A DNA stretch of 64,000 nt from Rosellinia necatrix (lineage: Eukaryota > Ascomycota > Sordariomycetes > Xylariales > Xylariaceae), in NCBI GenBank assembly GCA_021209875.1, contig JAGYVD010000003.1:992001-1056000 (forward strand), given 5' to 3'. Shown here one piece after another: positions 12,378-23,549 of the stretch. The notes under the pieces are model-generated. The model was not told the DNA's origin, did no database searches, and worked only from the letters and a program-made list of their open reading frames with translations. Numbering within the stretch: the first letter of the stretch is position 1; each line of letters opens with the position of its first letter. The position numbers and the translations under genes were made by a program.

Positions 12378-12758
12378 TGGTCGGGCATATAGAGAGAGAG
12401 ACGGGTGTTTTGATTTTTAACAGCTTACGTATATAACTCAGAGTATATAGAATGATATAAAATGAAATAACCTAGATAATCAGACTTGCAGCAGCCGAGC
12501 TCCATGTATACCAATCAACCCACTAGAGAATTTTTATGAAACTTGTTATGAAATTAATTGGCGCCCGTAAGACGCATGATACCTTCTGATATGAATCTTT
12601 ATCTTATAATGCAATGCGCGCCAAGCCAATCACGAGAAATCCAACAGCAAAGAGGTTAGCTGATAAATTGACATCCCTCCTCCTCCTCCTCCTCCCTCCT
12701 TCCTCCTCCCTCCTCTTCCTCCTCAGGTATTTCCCACATAACCAACTCCCCTTCCCCT
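12378..12758. other. Convergent 3' spacer with (CTC/CCT)n tract
   Basis: Spacer between two convergent stop codons. It holds an AT-rich 3' flank and a CTC/CCT pyrimidine run at about 12674-12725. No gene is visible. Confidence 0.7.
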
Positions 12759-14767
12759 TTAAAACGTCCCCAAATCCTCCGCCACGGTGAACTCGGCATC
12801 AGTCTTCCGCCTCACGGTCTCGAGGTCGACGCCCTCGGCGATCTCGACGAGCGTGAGCCCGGTGCCGCCGACGCGGTCGACGCGGAAGACGGCGAGGTCG
12901 GTGATGATGGTGCTGACGACGCCCTGGCCGGTGAGGGGGAGGCGGCAGCGCTGGACGACCTTGCTGCGGCCGGCGCGGTCGAGGTGCTCGGTGGCGACGA
13001 CGACGCGGGTGCGGTCGGGGTCGGAGACGAGGTCCATGGCGCCGCCCATGCCCTTGAAGACCTTGCCCGGGATCATGTAGTTGGCGAGGTCGCCGGCGGC
13101 GGAGACCTGGAAGGCGCCGAGGATGGACACGTCGACGTGGCCGCCGCGGATCATGGCGAACGACTCGGCCGAGTCGAACGTCGACGCCCCCGGCAGGAGC
13201 GTCACCGTCTCCTTCCCCGCGTTCACGAGGTCCGGGTCCGCCGCCGCCGCCGTCGCCGGGTGCGGACCCATCCCCAGCAGCCCGTTCTCCGACTGCAGCC
13301 ACACCCGCGCCCCGGCCGGCAGGTACGACGCCGCCAGCGTCGGGATCCCCACCCCGAGGTTCGCGTAGTCCCCGTCGCGCAGCTCCTTCGCCGCCCGCCG
13401 CGCGATCCGCGCCCGAGAGGAGGAGGAGGAGGAGTCAGGAGCCGCGCCGCCGCCGGTGGTGCCGCTGCTCTCTCGGCCGAGGGTGGCGCGAGCCTGACTA
13501 CCTCGGCCCGCTTGGGCGCCGTCGCGGGCACGATCCGGTCGATGTAGATGCCCGGCAGGTCGATGTTGTCCGGGTCGAGCGCGCCGATCGGGACGATGTG
13601 CTCCGCCTCCACGATGGCCAGGCGCGCCGCCTTGGCCATGAGTCCCGCGTACGTCTTCGTCGTGTATCTGTTTTTTTTTTTTTTTTCCCCCCGTTATTCG
13701 TAAGCTTGGGTGATCATACATGTTTCACATACATAAAAGGGGTGGAGAGACTTCCTTTCGCCTGAGTTTAGGAAAAGGAGAAGGGGGGCTGGGGGAGGGG
13801 AGAAGAAAGGACTGACTTGAAAATACAATTTCCCGCCTCGTCAACCTTCCAGGCGCGCAATATTGCCACGTCGCCCGGTAGCGCCGTCTCCATGATATAC
13901 GACTTGCCGTTGAATATGCGCGTCTCGCGCGGCCTGCCCTTTTCTAATACGGCCTCGGGCGTGAACCGCACGGGTATCTCACCCGTTTCCACGAACGTTT
14001 CTGAAATTCGTTCCACCGATTGTCAGCCAGCCAAGCCAATCACTCGCTCTCATAGTTCGTTCGGAGTGCCTCATGACAATACGCTGATTTTGGGGATAGG
14101 GGGAAATGGGGAGGCAAGACAACATACTTCCGCCCGTTGCCGTGTAGAAGGCCGGGATGCCGGCGCCGGCGGCGCGCAACCGCTCGGCCAGTGTGCCTTG
14201 GGGACATAACTCGACGGCGATCTTGCCCGTTAGGTATTGTTGCTCTAGCGACTTATTCGACCCTAGATACGAGAGGATGATGCGATCCAGGCGGCCGTCT
14301 TGTGTTAATAACGCGAGACCGTGGGCGCCACTCCCAGCATTGTTTGAGACAGCTGTCAGGTTCTTCAAGCCTTTTTTATGAATCGCTTGGATCAGAGTAT
14401 CTGTGTGGCATTCTAGTCAGCTCCGCCGCCTAACATCACAGCATGAAATAGGCGTATTCTCAGCCGTAAAGGTGAATAAAATATATGGATTCATACCAGC
14501 CACCCCGCAGAGCCCAAACCCAGCACTCAGAATGACATCGCCATCTTTTACGTCGGCGACCGCTTCGTCGGCTGATTTGAAGACCTTCGAACCCCCTCTC
14601 GTTTTTGCCGGCGTCGGGGACCTGTCGATGGAGTAGCAGCGGCGTTGCGACAAAGGCGTTATTGACCTCTTGGCGCATTGTGAGGCACCGGATGCTGCTG
14701 CCCAGCGACACGACAACCGCACGGAAGCGCGCAGCAGGAACAGACTATTGATTTGCGTTTGCGCCAT
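12759..14767 (-). CDS. Succinyl-CoA:3-ketoacid CoA-transferase, mitochondrial
   Basis: Transfers CoA from succinyl-CoA to acetoacetate in the mitochondrial matrix (ketone-body use; in fungi also linked to acetate and propionate handling). Exons (minus): 14497-14767, 14128-14400, 13817-14000, 12759-13667. The N-terminus is rich in Arg/Ser and has RRCYS near residue 43-47, a plausible presequence cleavage region. The alpha half starts at KVFKSADEAVADVKDGD with LSAGFGLCGVAG, the CoA-binding glycine motif. The beta half begins RIARRAAKELRDGDYANLGV and contains the catalytic-glutamate motif SENGLLGMGP, then GGHVDVSILGAFQV. Between the halves, around 13440-13510, the frame changes: the upstream part ends at PATAPKRAEVV in one frame and the downstream part is in another. 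One base appears missing, or an implausibly short 32-base intron would be needed. The linker is not conserved, so exact repair is uncertain. Family identity is firm; integrity is not. Confidence 0.85.
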
Positions 14768-15540
14768 AGTGCTGCAATTCTAATTATTCGAGACTCTATA
14801 ACACGCTGGGAAAGATGATTATCGACAATTGTTTCATCGCAGAGCAATTTATCTCCCCGCCGACGGGCCACAGCCCGGCTATAAGAGGCTGCAATGACGT
14901 CTCTCCTTGTTCATGTGCCAGACGAAGCGATGCGCCGAGCATTCAACCGTTACTTTGCACGAAGTACCCCCAACTCGGCAGTTGATCTACGCCCGTACGA
15001 TGCGTTCCCGACACCAGACTCCCCTCCTCTAGCCTCATGGTACACTAACTAATAACTAGTGTACCTAGGTAGACCTACGCTAGTAGAACGCCACTAGGTC
15101 TAGGCTAGGTCTAGGCTAGACTTCACCCTAGCGAGACGCCAACCAACGCGCTAAAAGAAAGTCGGGAGCCGGAAAACATGGCCCTGTCCCTGTCTCTGTT
15201 GTCATTGCTGTTTGTTCGGCATGACACTGACATCAAACCGCTCCGCTCTACCATCACCAACATTTCTCGCAGCCAACTAAGAAATGCCGTCCGGAGATTT
15301 GAGTGATGCTAGCATTAACAAACGATGAATTCTCACTAGGTATCTACCTAACTTAGGTATCCTGGTCACTATATCTTCCAGGAATCCCATGCCTCAAAGC
15401 CTAGATATATGCAGAATACGTGGGAACTCATAACTCGGCTAGTTATCTACTGATCAAACCTCGCATGCCATGCCCAAGGGGAGGCCAACATAGGGAAGCA
15501 ATAGCAGGTAATCGCATATGTAATGATGACACGACGCATC
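14768..15540. other. Intergenic region with TAGG/CTAGG motifs
   Basis: 5' flank of the CoA-transferase gene (14768 onward) and 3' flank of the nucleotide-sugar dehydrogenase. Bases 15060-15122 contain repeated CTAGGT/CTAGG units. No gene is visible. Confidence 0.6.
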
Positions 15541-17741
15541 TCAGGCCTTCCCCTGACTTCCGATGATCTCAACGCGAACATCCAGCTTCGCCATCTCCTC
15601 AGCATCGATTATGCCCCTGCCGTCAAACAGCCACTTAGGTTTCTTCATGCGATATGCAATCTTGTGCCAGTCCACGTTTTCCGCAGCGCCATGTCCACCT
15701 GACTTATGCCCGCTTGCCTTGATAGCTTCGCACTCGGGACAGTCTTCGTCGCACGATGGCTCTTCTGCCAGCCCCAGGAGCGGACCCTCTCCCTCGTGTG
15801 CCAACGCAGGAGAGGACCAGAGGAATGGCCCGTGGCAGTCGAGGATATCCATTCCAGATTGCCCCTGTCGTGTAAATCTTCGAGGATCGGAATGATCTCG
15901 CGACTTGCGCCTAGCCGGACAAAAGGCAACCTTTGGGTCTTTATTTCTAAACTGATCGCACTCCGTCGTGACGATCACGGCATTGCTCGCCTCACAGGCC
16001 TCGTAGACGTCGGAATACACCACGACGGGGCATGCGCCCTTCCCTACGGCGCTGGGGCCCTGGAGAATCATCCCGATCTCCCGTCTGACGACGGCGGGGT
16101 CGCAACACGGATCGAAGATGGCGATTTCGCGAGGTCTCTCGTTTAGCAGCCTCCGGACGACGTCTGACGTGGGCGACTCCCTGACGTCCGACGTGTTCGC
16201 CTTGAAGGCGTACCCGAGGAACGTGAGCTTCTTGCCGACCAGCGTATGATTCAAGCAGCGGACGACGCGGCGCGAGAACCGATCGCGCTGGTATTCGTTC
16301 ATCGCGACCACCTGGCGCCAGTACTCGGCCACCCCCGCGAGGCCGACCGAGTCCGCGAGGTAGGCGAGGCTCAGGACATCCTTCTTGAAGCAGCTGCCGC
16401 CGAACCCGATCCCGGCCTTCAAGAACGCGCCGCCGATCCTGGCGTCGCTGCCCACGGCGCGGCCGACCTCGCCGACGTCCGCCCCCGTCTCCTCGCAGAG
16501 GGCGGAGATCGAGTTGATGCTGCTGACGCGCTGCGCCAGCATGGCGTTCGCGGCGAGCTTGGCCAGCTCCGACGAGAATACGTTCGTCGCGATGATGCGC
16601 GCGCGCGGCACCCAGGCGGCGTACACGTCGGCGAGCGCCGCCGCGGCCGCGCGCCCGGAGGGCGTCCGGTCGGAACCGATGAGGATGCGGTCGGGGTGCA
16701 TCAGGTCGTGGACGGCGGTGCCGGCCGCCAGGAATTCCGGGTTCGATAGTATTTCGAACGCGACGCCGGGGCGATGGACGGCCAGCTACGCAAGCCCGCG
16801 TCAGCAGGGTTCACCAGAGGAGTCGGAGAGGGCAGGACCCCCGCCCCACGACTCACCATCTCCTTCACGAGCCGCGCGGTCCCGCAGGGGACGGTCGACT
16901 TCTCGACGATGACGGCCCCGGCACGGGCGTGGCGTGCCACCTCGTAGGTGACAGCCTCAAAGGCTGCCATGTCCGTCGCGCAGCCGGTGCCGACGCCGCT
17001 TGGTTTAGTCGGGGTATTCACCGCGATGAAGACGAGGTCGGCATCGGCAATGCCTCCCTGCACCTTGGTGGAGAAGAACAGGTTCGGCCGCCGATGGAGC
17101 ACATTCTTTGTTTCGCTCTCCCCGGGCGAAGTCGACGCATCTGTATCCTGCCCATCATCACGATCCGATATGCCGACCACGTTGGCGGGCACCAATGCCC
17201 TACCGCCATCTCGGGCGGTTCGCACGATGTCATACAGCCCCTGCTCGTATATGGGCAGGTGCCGTGAGTTCCATCGCCGAATTCGCCCCGCGTCTCTGTC
17301 GACGACCGTGACGCGAATATGCGGATTCTGGTACGCGATGATGGCGGCCGTGGGGCCCCCTACTTATCCCATCAGCAGTGATACAGTCGCAAGCGATGCT
17401 ATGCGGGTGCCAGATAAGCAAGCCTAAGGGAGTCATATGTATGGCAATCTGTAGTAGACATGACACGAACCTACGTATCCGGCACCGATGCAGCATATGC
17501 TACGCACTCGATGACAGGCCTCCGGCGGGATCAACGAACTGCCGTCTGCAAGCCCGCCGCTGAGCTGGGAGGGTGATAATCCACGGTGGCTCGGGATAGA
17601 ATCTGAGCTGTCAGTCTGTTGTTCGGCACATAACATGGAATCAGGCGAGGAGCGGGCATCTGGGGTAGTAGGGACCGTCGAAGCCATGTCCTGTTGCATG
17701 CTGTCGCTGGAGTTATCAACTGGTGAAGTCGTTGGCCCCAT
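15541..17741 (-). CDS. UDP-glucose/GDP-mannose-type nucleotide-sugar dehydrogenase
   Basis: Predicted 672-residue NAD-dependent dehydrogenase that would oxidise a nucleotide sugar (most likely UDP-glucose to UDP-glucuronate). Exons (minus): 17471-17741, 16857-17359, 15541-16785; all phases fit. About 80 disordered N-terminal residues precede the Rossmann motif CIGAGYVGGPTAAIIA, whose GYVG|GPT is split by intron 1. Then come FIAVNTPTK, VEKSTVPCGTA, and, after a second intron, LAVHRPGVAFEILSNPEFL. The catalytic cysteine sits in GIGFGGSCFKKDVLSL, followed by GYAFKANTSDVRESP. The C-terminal domain carries an insertion of about 75 residues with DEDCPEC before the conserved end IAYRMKKPKWLFDGRG. 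Usual family length is 430-480; the extra length is the N-terminal extension and this insert, a pattern I associate with a fungal subfamily. No glycosyltransferase partner lies in the window. Confidence 0.88.
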
Positions 17742-20700
17742 TGCCCCGAGATGATGTGAGCGGGACTACAATGAATTTGCTTCGCTTCTCAGGCTTTTGG
17801 TGCCGGCTAGACCGGCTTCATCCCAAGGGTTTTATTTTCAACGTATCAAGATCTGTCCATGGTAATCACGGCCGACGCGGAAGAGTAAGGGGACTCGTGA
17901 GATTAGAAGGTGCAGCGCTCGTCGACAGCAGTGTCTGCTTAAGTGAAGTAGGTAGGAGATGACATCAGGCACCTTTAGTTATGGCTTCGAGGACGTACTT
18001 CCTTCTTGAGAGATTCTCACGGATTAGGTAGGTGCTAGGTACCTCTTCCTAGAGAGAGGGCAGTATAGCCAATTGAAGGAATTAGGTTACCTAGAAACGA
18101 CCAGACACGCGACTACCTATCTGCAAACGCTGTATCCCATCACCGACATTTTCAAAGACAACCGGTGTGTTGGTCAGCGTGGTCAACCGATCTATAAGCA
18201 CCTAGCCTAACCTAACAAGATATGGAAGGGTTCAATTGAATACATTCTATCGTGTCGGTATCAGTGCGTGTCAGTATCAGTGCAGCGAATAAATACAAAA
18301 TTATACAGTAAATCTCGAGGCAAGAAGCAGCCCGTGTGGCCCATAAGCACCATCAGTTCTCATATCGCCTATTCGTTCAAATCAGGTAGTCTTATTCGCA
18401 ATTCATCACCGCCCATGAGTTATTTCATCGCACCAATGCATATGTATATATATATATATTTCGATGAATATTCGCGATGGAAACCTTATGCCCAACCCAT
18501 TACCTAGCTGTAAGCCTAGAAAAGAGAAATTACTCACCATGGGGGGTGTTTTGGCCCTGGTAACTTTTCATGGCGGTGCACACGGGGAAGGAACATGGGA
18601 AGGAACATGGGTGACAATTTGACCAAATATCTCATCAGGACTTCTCACGCCTTACAGACATTTTCCGAATATTTTCTGCCGTATTGCAACTTGATACCCA
18701 CGGCGGTTGAGGACCAGCTGCCTAGTCACCATATCCAATCAGATGTCATTCCAGCCATGTGTCAGGAGACCTTCGGGTCTGTTAGTGGCGAACAAGAGCC
18801 ACTAAGAAGAGATACCAATTCCGAAGGCTGAAACCTGAACGAGAAGCGCGCGAATAAGACGAAAAATGTGGGCACCAAACAGAACGCTCGCTCATTCTCT
18901 TTACCATAGTACACTACATGCGCAAGGTTACGACCGGGCGGAAAATTACCAAGTGAGAGGGTTATACATTTTTAGCACGAGCAGCCACTGGCTTAGCTAG
19001 GACGGACTTCGGTTTTACGCTTATGGCTACGGGCGGTAGGTAGTCCGGATGGCGTGGTCGAGCCAAGTATCAGGAGACGTTTGAGGGACCGGCACGCCAC
19101 CCACCGCACAGCCATTCACGGGGCTCGAGGTAGGTAAAGGACTAGATGACGTATTCAGCTCCGGCCAGCCTCTTGCTACACCATTCCGTCAAGAAGATAC
19201 TTGAGCTTGTGGGTGCGCGGGGGGACTGACCGCCTCTGTATGCAGGCAGGTAAGAAACGAAGGCGGGCCAAGCGACGCCCTCAGCGACCAAAGAAGCTCT
19301 TACTTCGTGCTGCCAAATGAGCTCGACAAATTTGGGGGGAGAGGGACGCGATTTTGCTGGGTGACAGACCTGAGTTAGGCGCGCCGGTGTTCCGAAGCTC
19401 ACCGCGTCGAAGCGCCATGAGAAACGTGGGATTAAAAGTATAAGAGAGCCGTTCGGAAAACGCTAAGTCGCTGTCAGTTGATAGAAAACAGACAGAAAAC
19501 GCGCCACGAATGCGCCCGTTTCCCGAGACAAGTTCACATCATGACATGTCCATCATCAGTGATCCTTCTAGGAGCTTGAGCTGCCGGGAAACATGTTACG
19601 TTGTGAATCTGTGACGCGAGAGCTGTACCAAGTCTCACACTTGTCGTGAGTTTACCGAGAAATTGTGCGCTCTGTTCGACGCTCATCAGCAGCCGGGGGA
19701 GCGGACGATAGTTGGGGCCAAAAAGCATCTTATATCATAATACAGCAAACCATCAAGATCCATTCTCGCACATTCGCATCGGCATAAAAGAAGGCCTCCC
19801 AAGCGCATGATGCAATCTCGAGCCTGCGATATATAAGCGAATGGTGAACAATGGTTTATGGCATGGCCATCTCGCTGACCTCCTGTTTTGCAAACAGCCC
19901 CTTGTCGATCAGACGAAATCTTGGTCGGGGCATGGTCGGGACAGGGTTGGCGGGCCTGGCGCACAGATGGCGCACCAAGTCAACCACACAATCAGTGCCC
20001 AAGTGTGGTGTAGTGTAGTGTACTTGGCCCAAATAAGCAATCAATTGATACGTAGTAGGCCCTCCACACGAGCATGGCACTTTTACCGTATAACATTGGA
20101 TCGACTTTAATTTACAATAATCAAAAGTATAAATCGGTACCTTGTAGAAGTATTACAGCATACTACATACTACGTACTGCATACTGCATACATATAAATG
20201 CTGTAGAATACGCGCCTTAGGTAGGTAAGGTAGTTAGTTATTCATGCACCCCAGGTGAGGTAGGCGTTGTGCAACTACTTTGTAGAAGTCGGTACCTACG
20301 ATTGGATAGCACTCTGCCGATGGTATGTGGCGCGAAGCGCTGTCCGTGTGAAGCGAAACCGGTTAGAGACTGTGATAAGGCCTAGTCGGGGTGACCCATG
20401 TCAGAAAGAGATCCCCTGGTCGGTTGGCGTAGTGGTGATTGGCTGCTTTGGCAGCCCCTGGTCGCTCCCCCGGTCGCTTCTGTCGACCGATTGGGTCCCT
20501 CGAAACCACCGCATGTGCTTCGCGCTCCACATCTGTGACCCTTATTGTCACATCGGCAGTCGATCCGACAACACCTAAGCTTCTCTAACCTCATTCTGCC
20601 TCCTTTGCCAGTTCCAAGCCTATCCAGGCTGCTCGTTCAGGCCACCCTGATCCCATCCTCGCCGCGATGGTGGCCACTCCAAGGCCTGTGATGCCTGAGA

Positions 20701-21504
20701 TTGTAGTCCCAGATCGAGCCTCCCGTATGCCTGTTCCCCTGTGTGTGACTGTCTCGCCAAGGGCGCTACCCAGGCACGACCTGTTCCATATCTGTATCAA
20801 GGCCGTAAACGTCACCGGCCCAGGCATCGTGATAGCTGCTGTTCTCGCGGCGGATACCACTCCGCGATGGGACGCGCCCCCCACCAGAACAGGGTAGAAT
20901 CGACCGATGGACATGCCAGCACCAGGCCTTTTAGATCCCCTCCCAGCTCTCTCTGACAAGGGGAAAGGGGGAAGAGGTGGCCATGGTCATATGTAGCCTC
21001 CCAGGCGTATGAGACTATTGCTGATACCGTGACGACTAGTGTAGAGGTGAAGGGATTGCGTTTCTTGATACGAGTAGGATGCCCAGCGAGTTTGCTGCTT
21101 TTTTTGTCTCTGCCAATTCGCCTTTATCTTGTAAACGTTTCGTTTCTTTTTTCTCTTCTCTCCTCTTATTAGCTCTCTTCATTATGATCATCTCTTCTTC
21201 CGATCATTGATCGTACATTCATTGCTTGAAGCCAAGCCCACTTACATTCTACCTGCCGGCAGGCTTTCCATTCTCCTTACCCTCCTTGAGTGTTGCGCTT
21301 TGATCGCCAGGTCACATTCCCTCGTCCTACAGTCCGATTCGATCAAGGCTACGCTCCCAGCAAGCGAGTTTCTCACCACCGCCATTCTTTGACAGATTTC
21401 TTCAACCGCTGGCCGGATTTTTTTCTTATAGAAAATCATAAAAATTAATCGATACTCTCACCAACACCCTATTCGAAAATTTCGATTGGCATCACATCGC
21501 CAAA
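17742..21504. other. Long intergenic region, 3.8 kb
   Basis: No gene I can support. It includes the promoter of the dehydrogenase (from 17742). A GC-richer block at 20590-20960 has open frames on both strands (122 codons minus, 76 codons plus) but neither shows a motif or start context that convinces me. An imperfect inverted repeat TACAGCAT/ATGCTGTA flanks a TACTACATAC-type run at 20150-20206. TAGGTAGG motifs are scattered, for example at 20219-20226. The last 300 bases, pyrimidine-rich, are the promoter/5' UTR of the next gene. Confidence 0.5.
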
Positions 21505-22495
21505 ATGATTTGGATTACCGCAGCTGTCGCGTCCCTGCTCTTCACGCAGGTCTATGGCGCCCCGGGCAGCATTGTGAGGAACTTGATGGGTTCAACCCGG
21601 GCATCAGTGGAACGTAGGATGGAAGAAACGGCCTACAGGATTTTAGAAAAACGCCAAAGCACAGATACGTCGACGAATATGACCGCGTGGGATACCGAGA
21701 CGCTCGCAGCCTGCCAAGCGACACTTTCTGCGCTCCCCTCAGCTAGCAATCCGTCCGGCATGGCAGTTTGCTATAACGTGGCCCAGTTGAATACGACGGC
21801 AGGCGAATTCATGGCGGATCTTCGGCTCTTTGAGGTATCGGCACCCTCGGGAGCTTGGGCAGGAATCCCTCTCCAACAAATGAAGGGTTCGATCGCATTC
21901 ACTGGGGCAACGGCCTCTGAGATAAATGGACAACGGGTCGCAGCTCGTGATGTACTTTCTACACGACAATCCACGGGCCCGACTCTCCGTCAAACTTATA
22001 TGATTGTTGGCAAGATTAACCAAGATCAAATGGTCCCACCCATGACAATGTACGACCGCCAATCCTTTCTCCTTACAAGACCTCTGGTTTTTTACTAACC
22101 CTGTGCGTAGACAAAAGATCGAACCCCTGATCATGCCCATCTTCACTCTTCGGGCCACAGACGCCACAGGCCAAACGGTCGCCACGAATGTTTCTTCGAA
22201 CGAAGCGGCATTTGTGAATGGCATCTTCTCCAAAGAAGTTGTCTTGTCACCTTTCAACATAGCATCCCAAGCTCAACAGGCGGCCGCAGCCGATCTGAAA
22301 GCTGGTAAAATTGCATTCGTTCTACCAGGTGTTAACATCCTAATTTTCCCGGTCGGCTTGATTGTCACGAGTTTTTGGGCCATGGTCGGGATCAGCGTTT
22401 ATGCTTTCGGGACATACGAGCGATACAACTACCGTGAATCATACCGCAGAAGGAAGGCCATGGCCGGAAGCAAGTCTTATACAACAAGAATATAG
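21505..22495 (+). CDS. Secreted-pathway type I membrane protein, unknown function
   Basis: Predicted 309 residues from exons 21505-22049 and 22111-22495. Residues 1-18 form a clear signal peptide (MIWITAAVASLLFTQVYG), cleavage likely before APGS. A dibasic Kex2-type site follows the segment RILEKR at about residue 50, suggesting a processed pro-region. The ectodomain has only three cysteines (one in CQATL, one in VCYN) and a few N-x-T/S sites such as NMT and NTT. Near the C-terminus one hydrophobic helix (LIFPVGLIVTSFWAMVGISV) is followed by a short basic tail with SYRRRK. This fits a single-pass protein with its bulk in the secretory lumen or outside the cell. I do not recognise a named family, though the layout is common among conserved fungal hypotheticals. 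Intron junction ACA-AT|gtacg...gtag|A restores an open frame. Confidence 0.7.
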
Positions 22496-23549
22496 CCGCA
22501 GTTTTAGGCCCAGAAATTCGCTACTATTCGCAACTATCCGTTACGACGACCTCGTCAGGCGCACGGCAGTTCAACTTAAAGATACGTCAAGGTTCCATTC
22601 TTCTGTTCATAAAGCTTCTTCGGTACCACGACCAACAAAATTATAATACGGCCACACGATGGCGTTACAATATATATATATATATCTACTTTTTATCTTG
22701 ATCCGCATGCACCATCTTGTATAAAGATTATGATATGACCCATGACGTTTTGCGAAAAGGGAAGTAATAGTCCTTATCAGAAGGATCAGTTCCAGGCTGG
22801 GCTTACGATAAGCCATGCAGCCTCCATCCTCCATGCCACAGTCCCGAATCCTCAGATGTTCCATAGTAGTAGCCGGTTTGTGTTCATGCCGGCTGTAGGA
22901 TCCTGCTCGGTATCACCCGACGTAAGACAATCCTCCAAGTCGACTCTTTGGTGGTCGCATATAGAAATCAGTTGGTACCTGAGGTTTTGTTACAACAGTG
23001 AGGATGATGATAGCGCATTGTAATGCGTTTGCTGGTTCTTACCTGCACTATTACCGTAGTGGGTTCGGCATAGAGGTAGCTTAGCTATCTAGGTAGGTAA
23101 TTGAGCTTTGCTGTACTTCGGCCCCTTACAGAACCCTGCATGCTGTAAGCCCGACGTAGGTTGCACTATGGGAGCCGAAAACTAACGCCGCAAACCTACC
23201 TACCTACATAGCTAGCCCCAATAATTCTGCTGCCACTCTCTCGCTGGGATATCACATACCCACAGCTACCTACCTACTTAGGTGGTCCACTGTATGCTAC
23301 GGTACAACTTTCAAGCCCCGTGTGTGTGCACGCATGACCTGTAATTCCAATCAACCCCCTTCATGCTATCCTAGACTAGACATTAATAAACTACTACTAC
23401 TACTACTACTCCTCCTCCTTCATGCTATGTTGCCTGTCAGCACACATGACACCATGGCCCGGCCCGATAACCATAGCCCAAATGCGTTGGTGCGTTAAGT
23501 ACCTGCTTACCTATTCATCAGCTTATAGGTGCAACTTGCAAAGAGGCAG
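22496..23549. other. Intergenic region with TAGG and CTA repeats
   Basis: 3' flanks of two genes (plus gene ending 22495, minus gene ending 23550). It has a short (TA)n near 22669-22685, TACCTACCTAC runs near 23085-23280 and a (CTA)n run at 23391-23410. No gene is visible. Confidence 0.6.
23391..23410. repeat. (CTA)n microsatellite
   Basis: About seven CTA units followed by CTC units, in the spacer 3' of the HET gene. Confidence 0.85.

Noticed and set aside
20591..20959. Open frames on both strands in a GC-richer spacer block
   Set aside because: No motif, no homologue I know, and the two strands are equally open, which points to composition.
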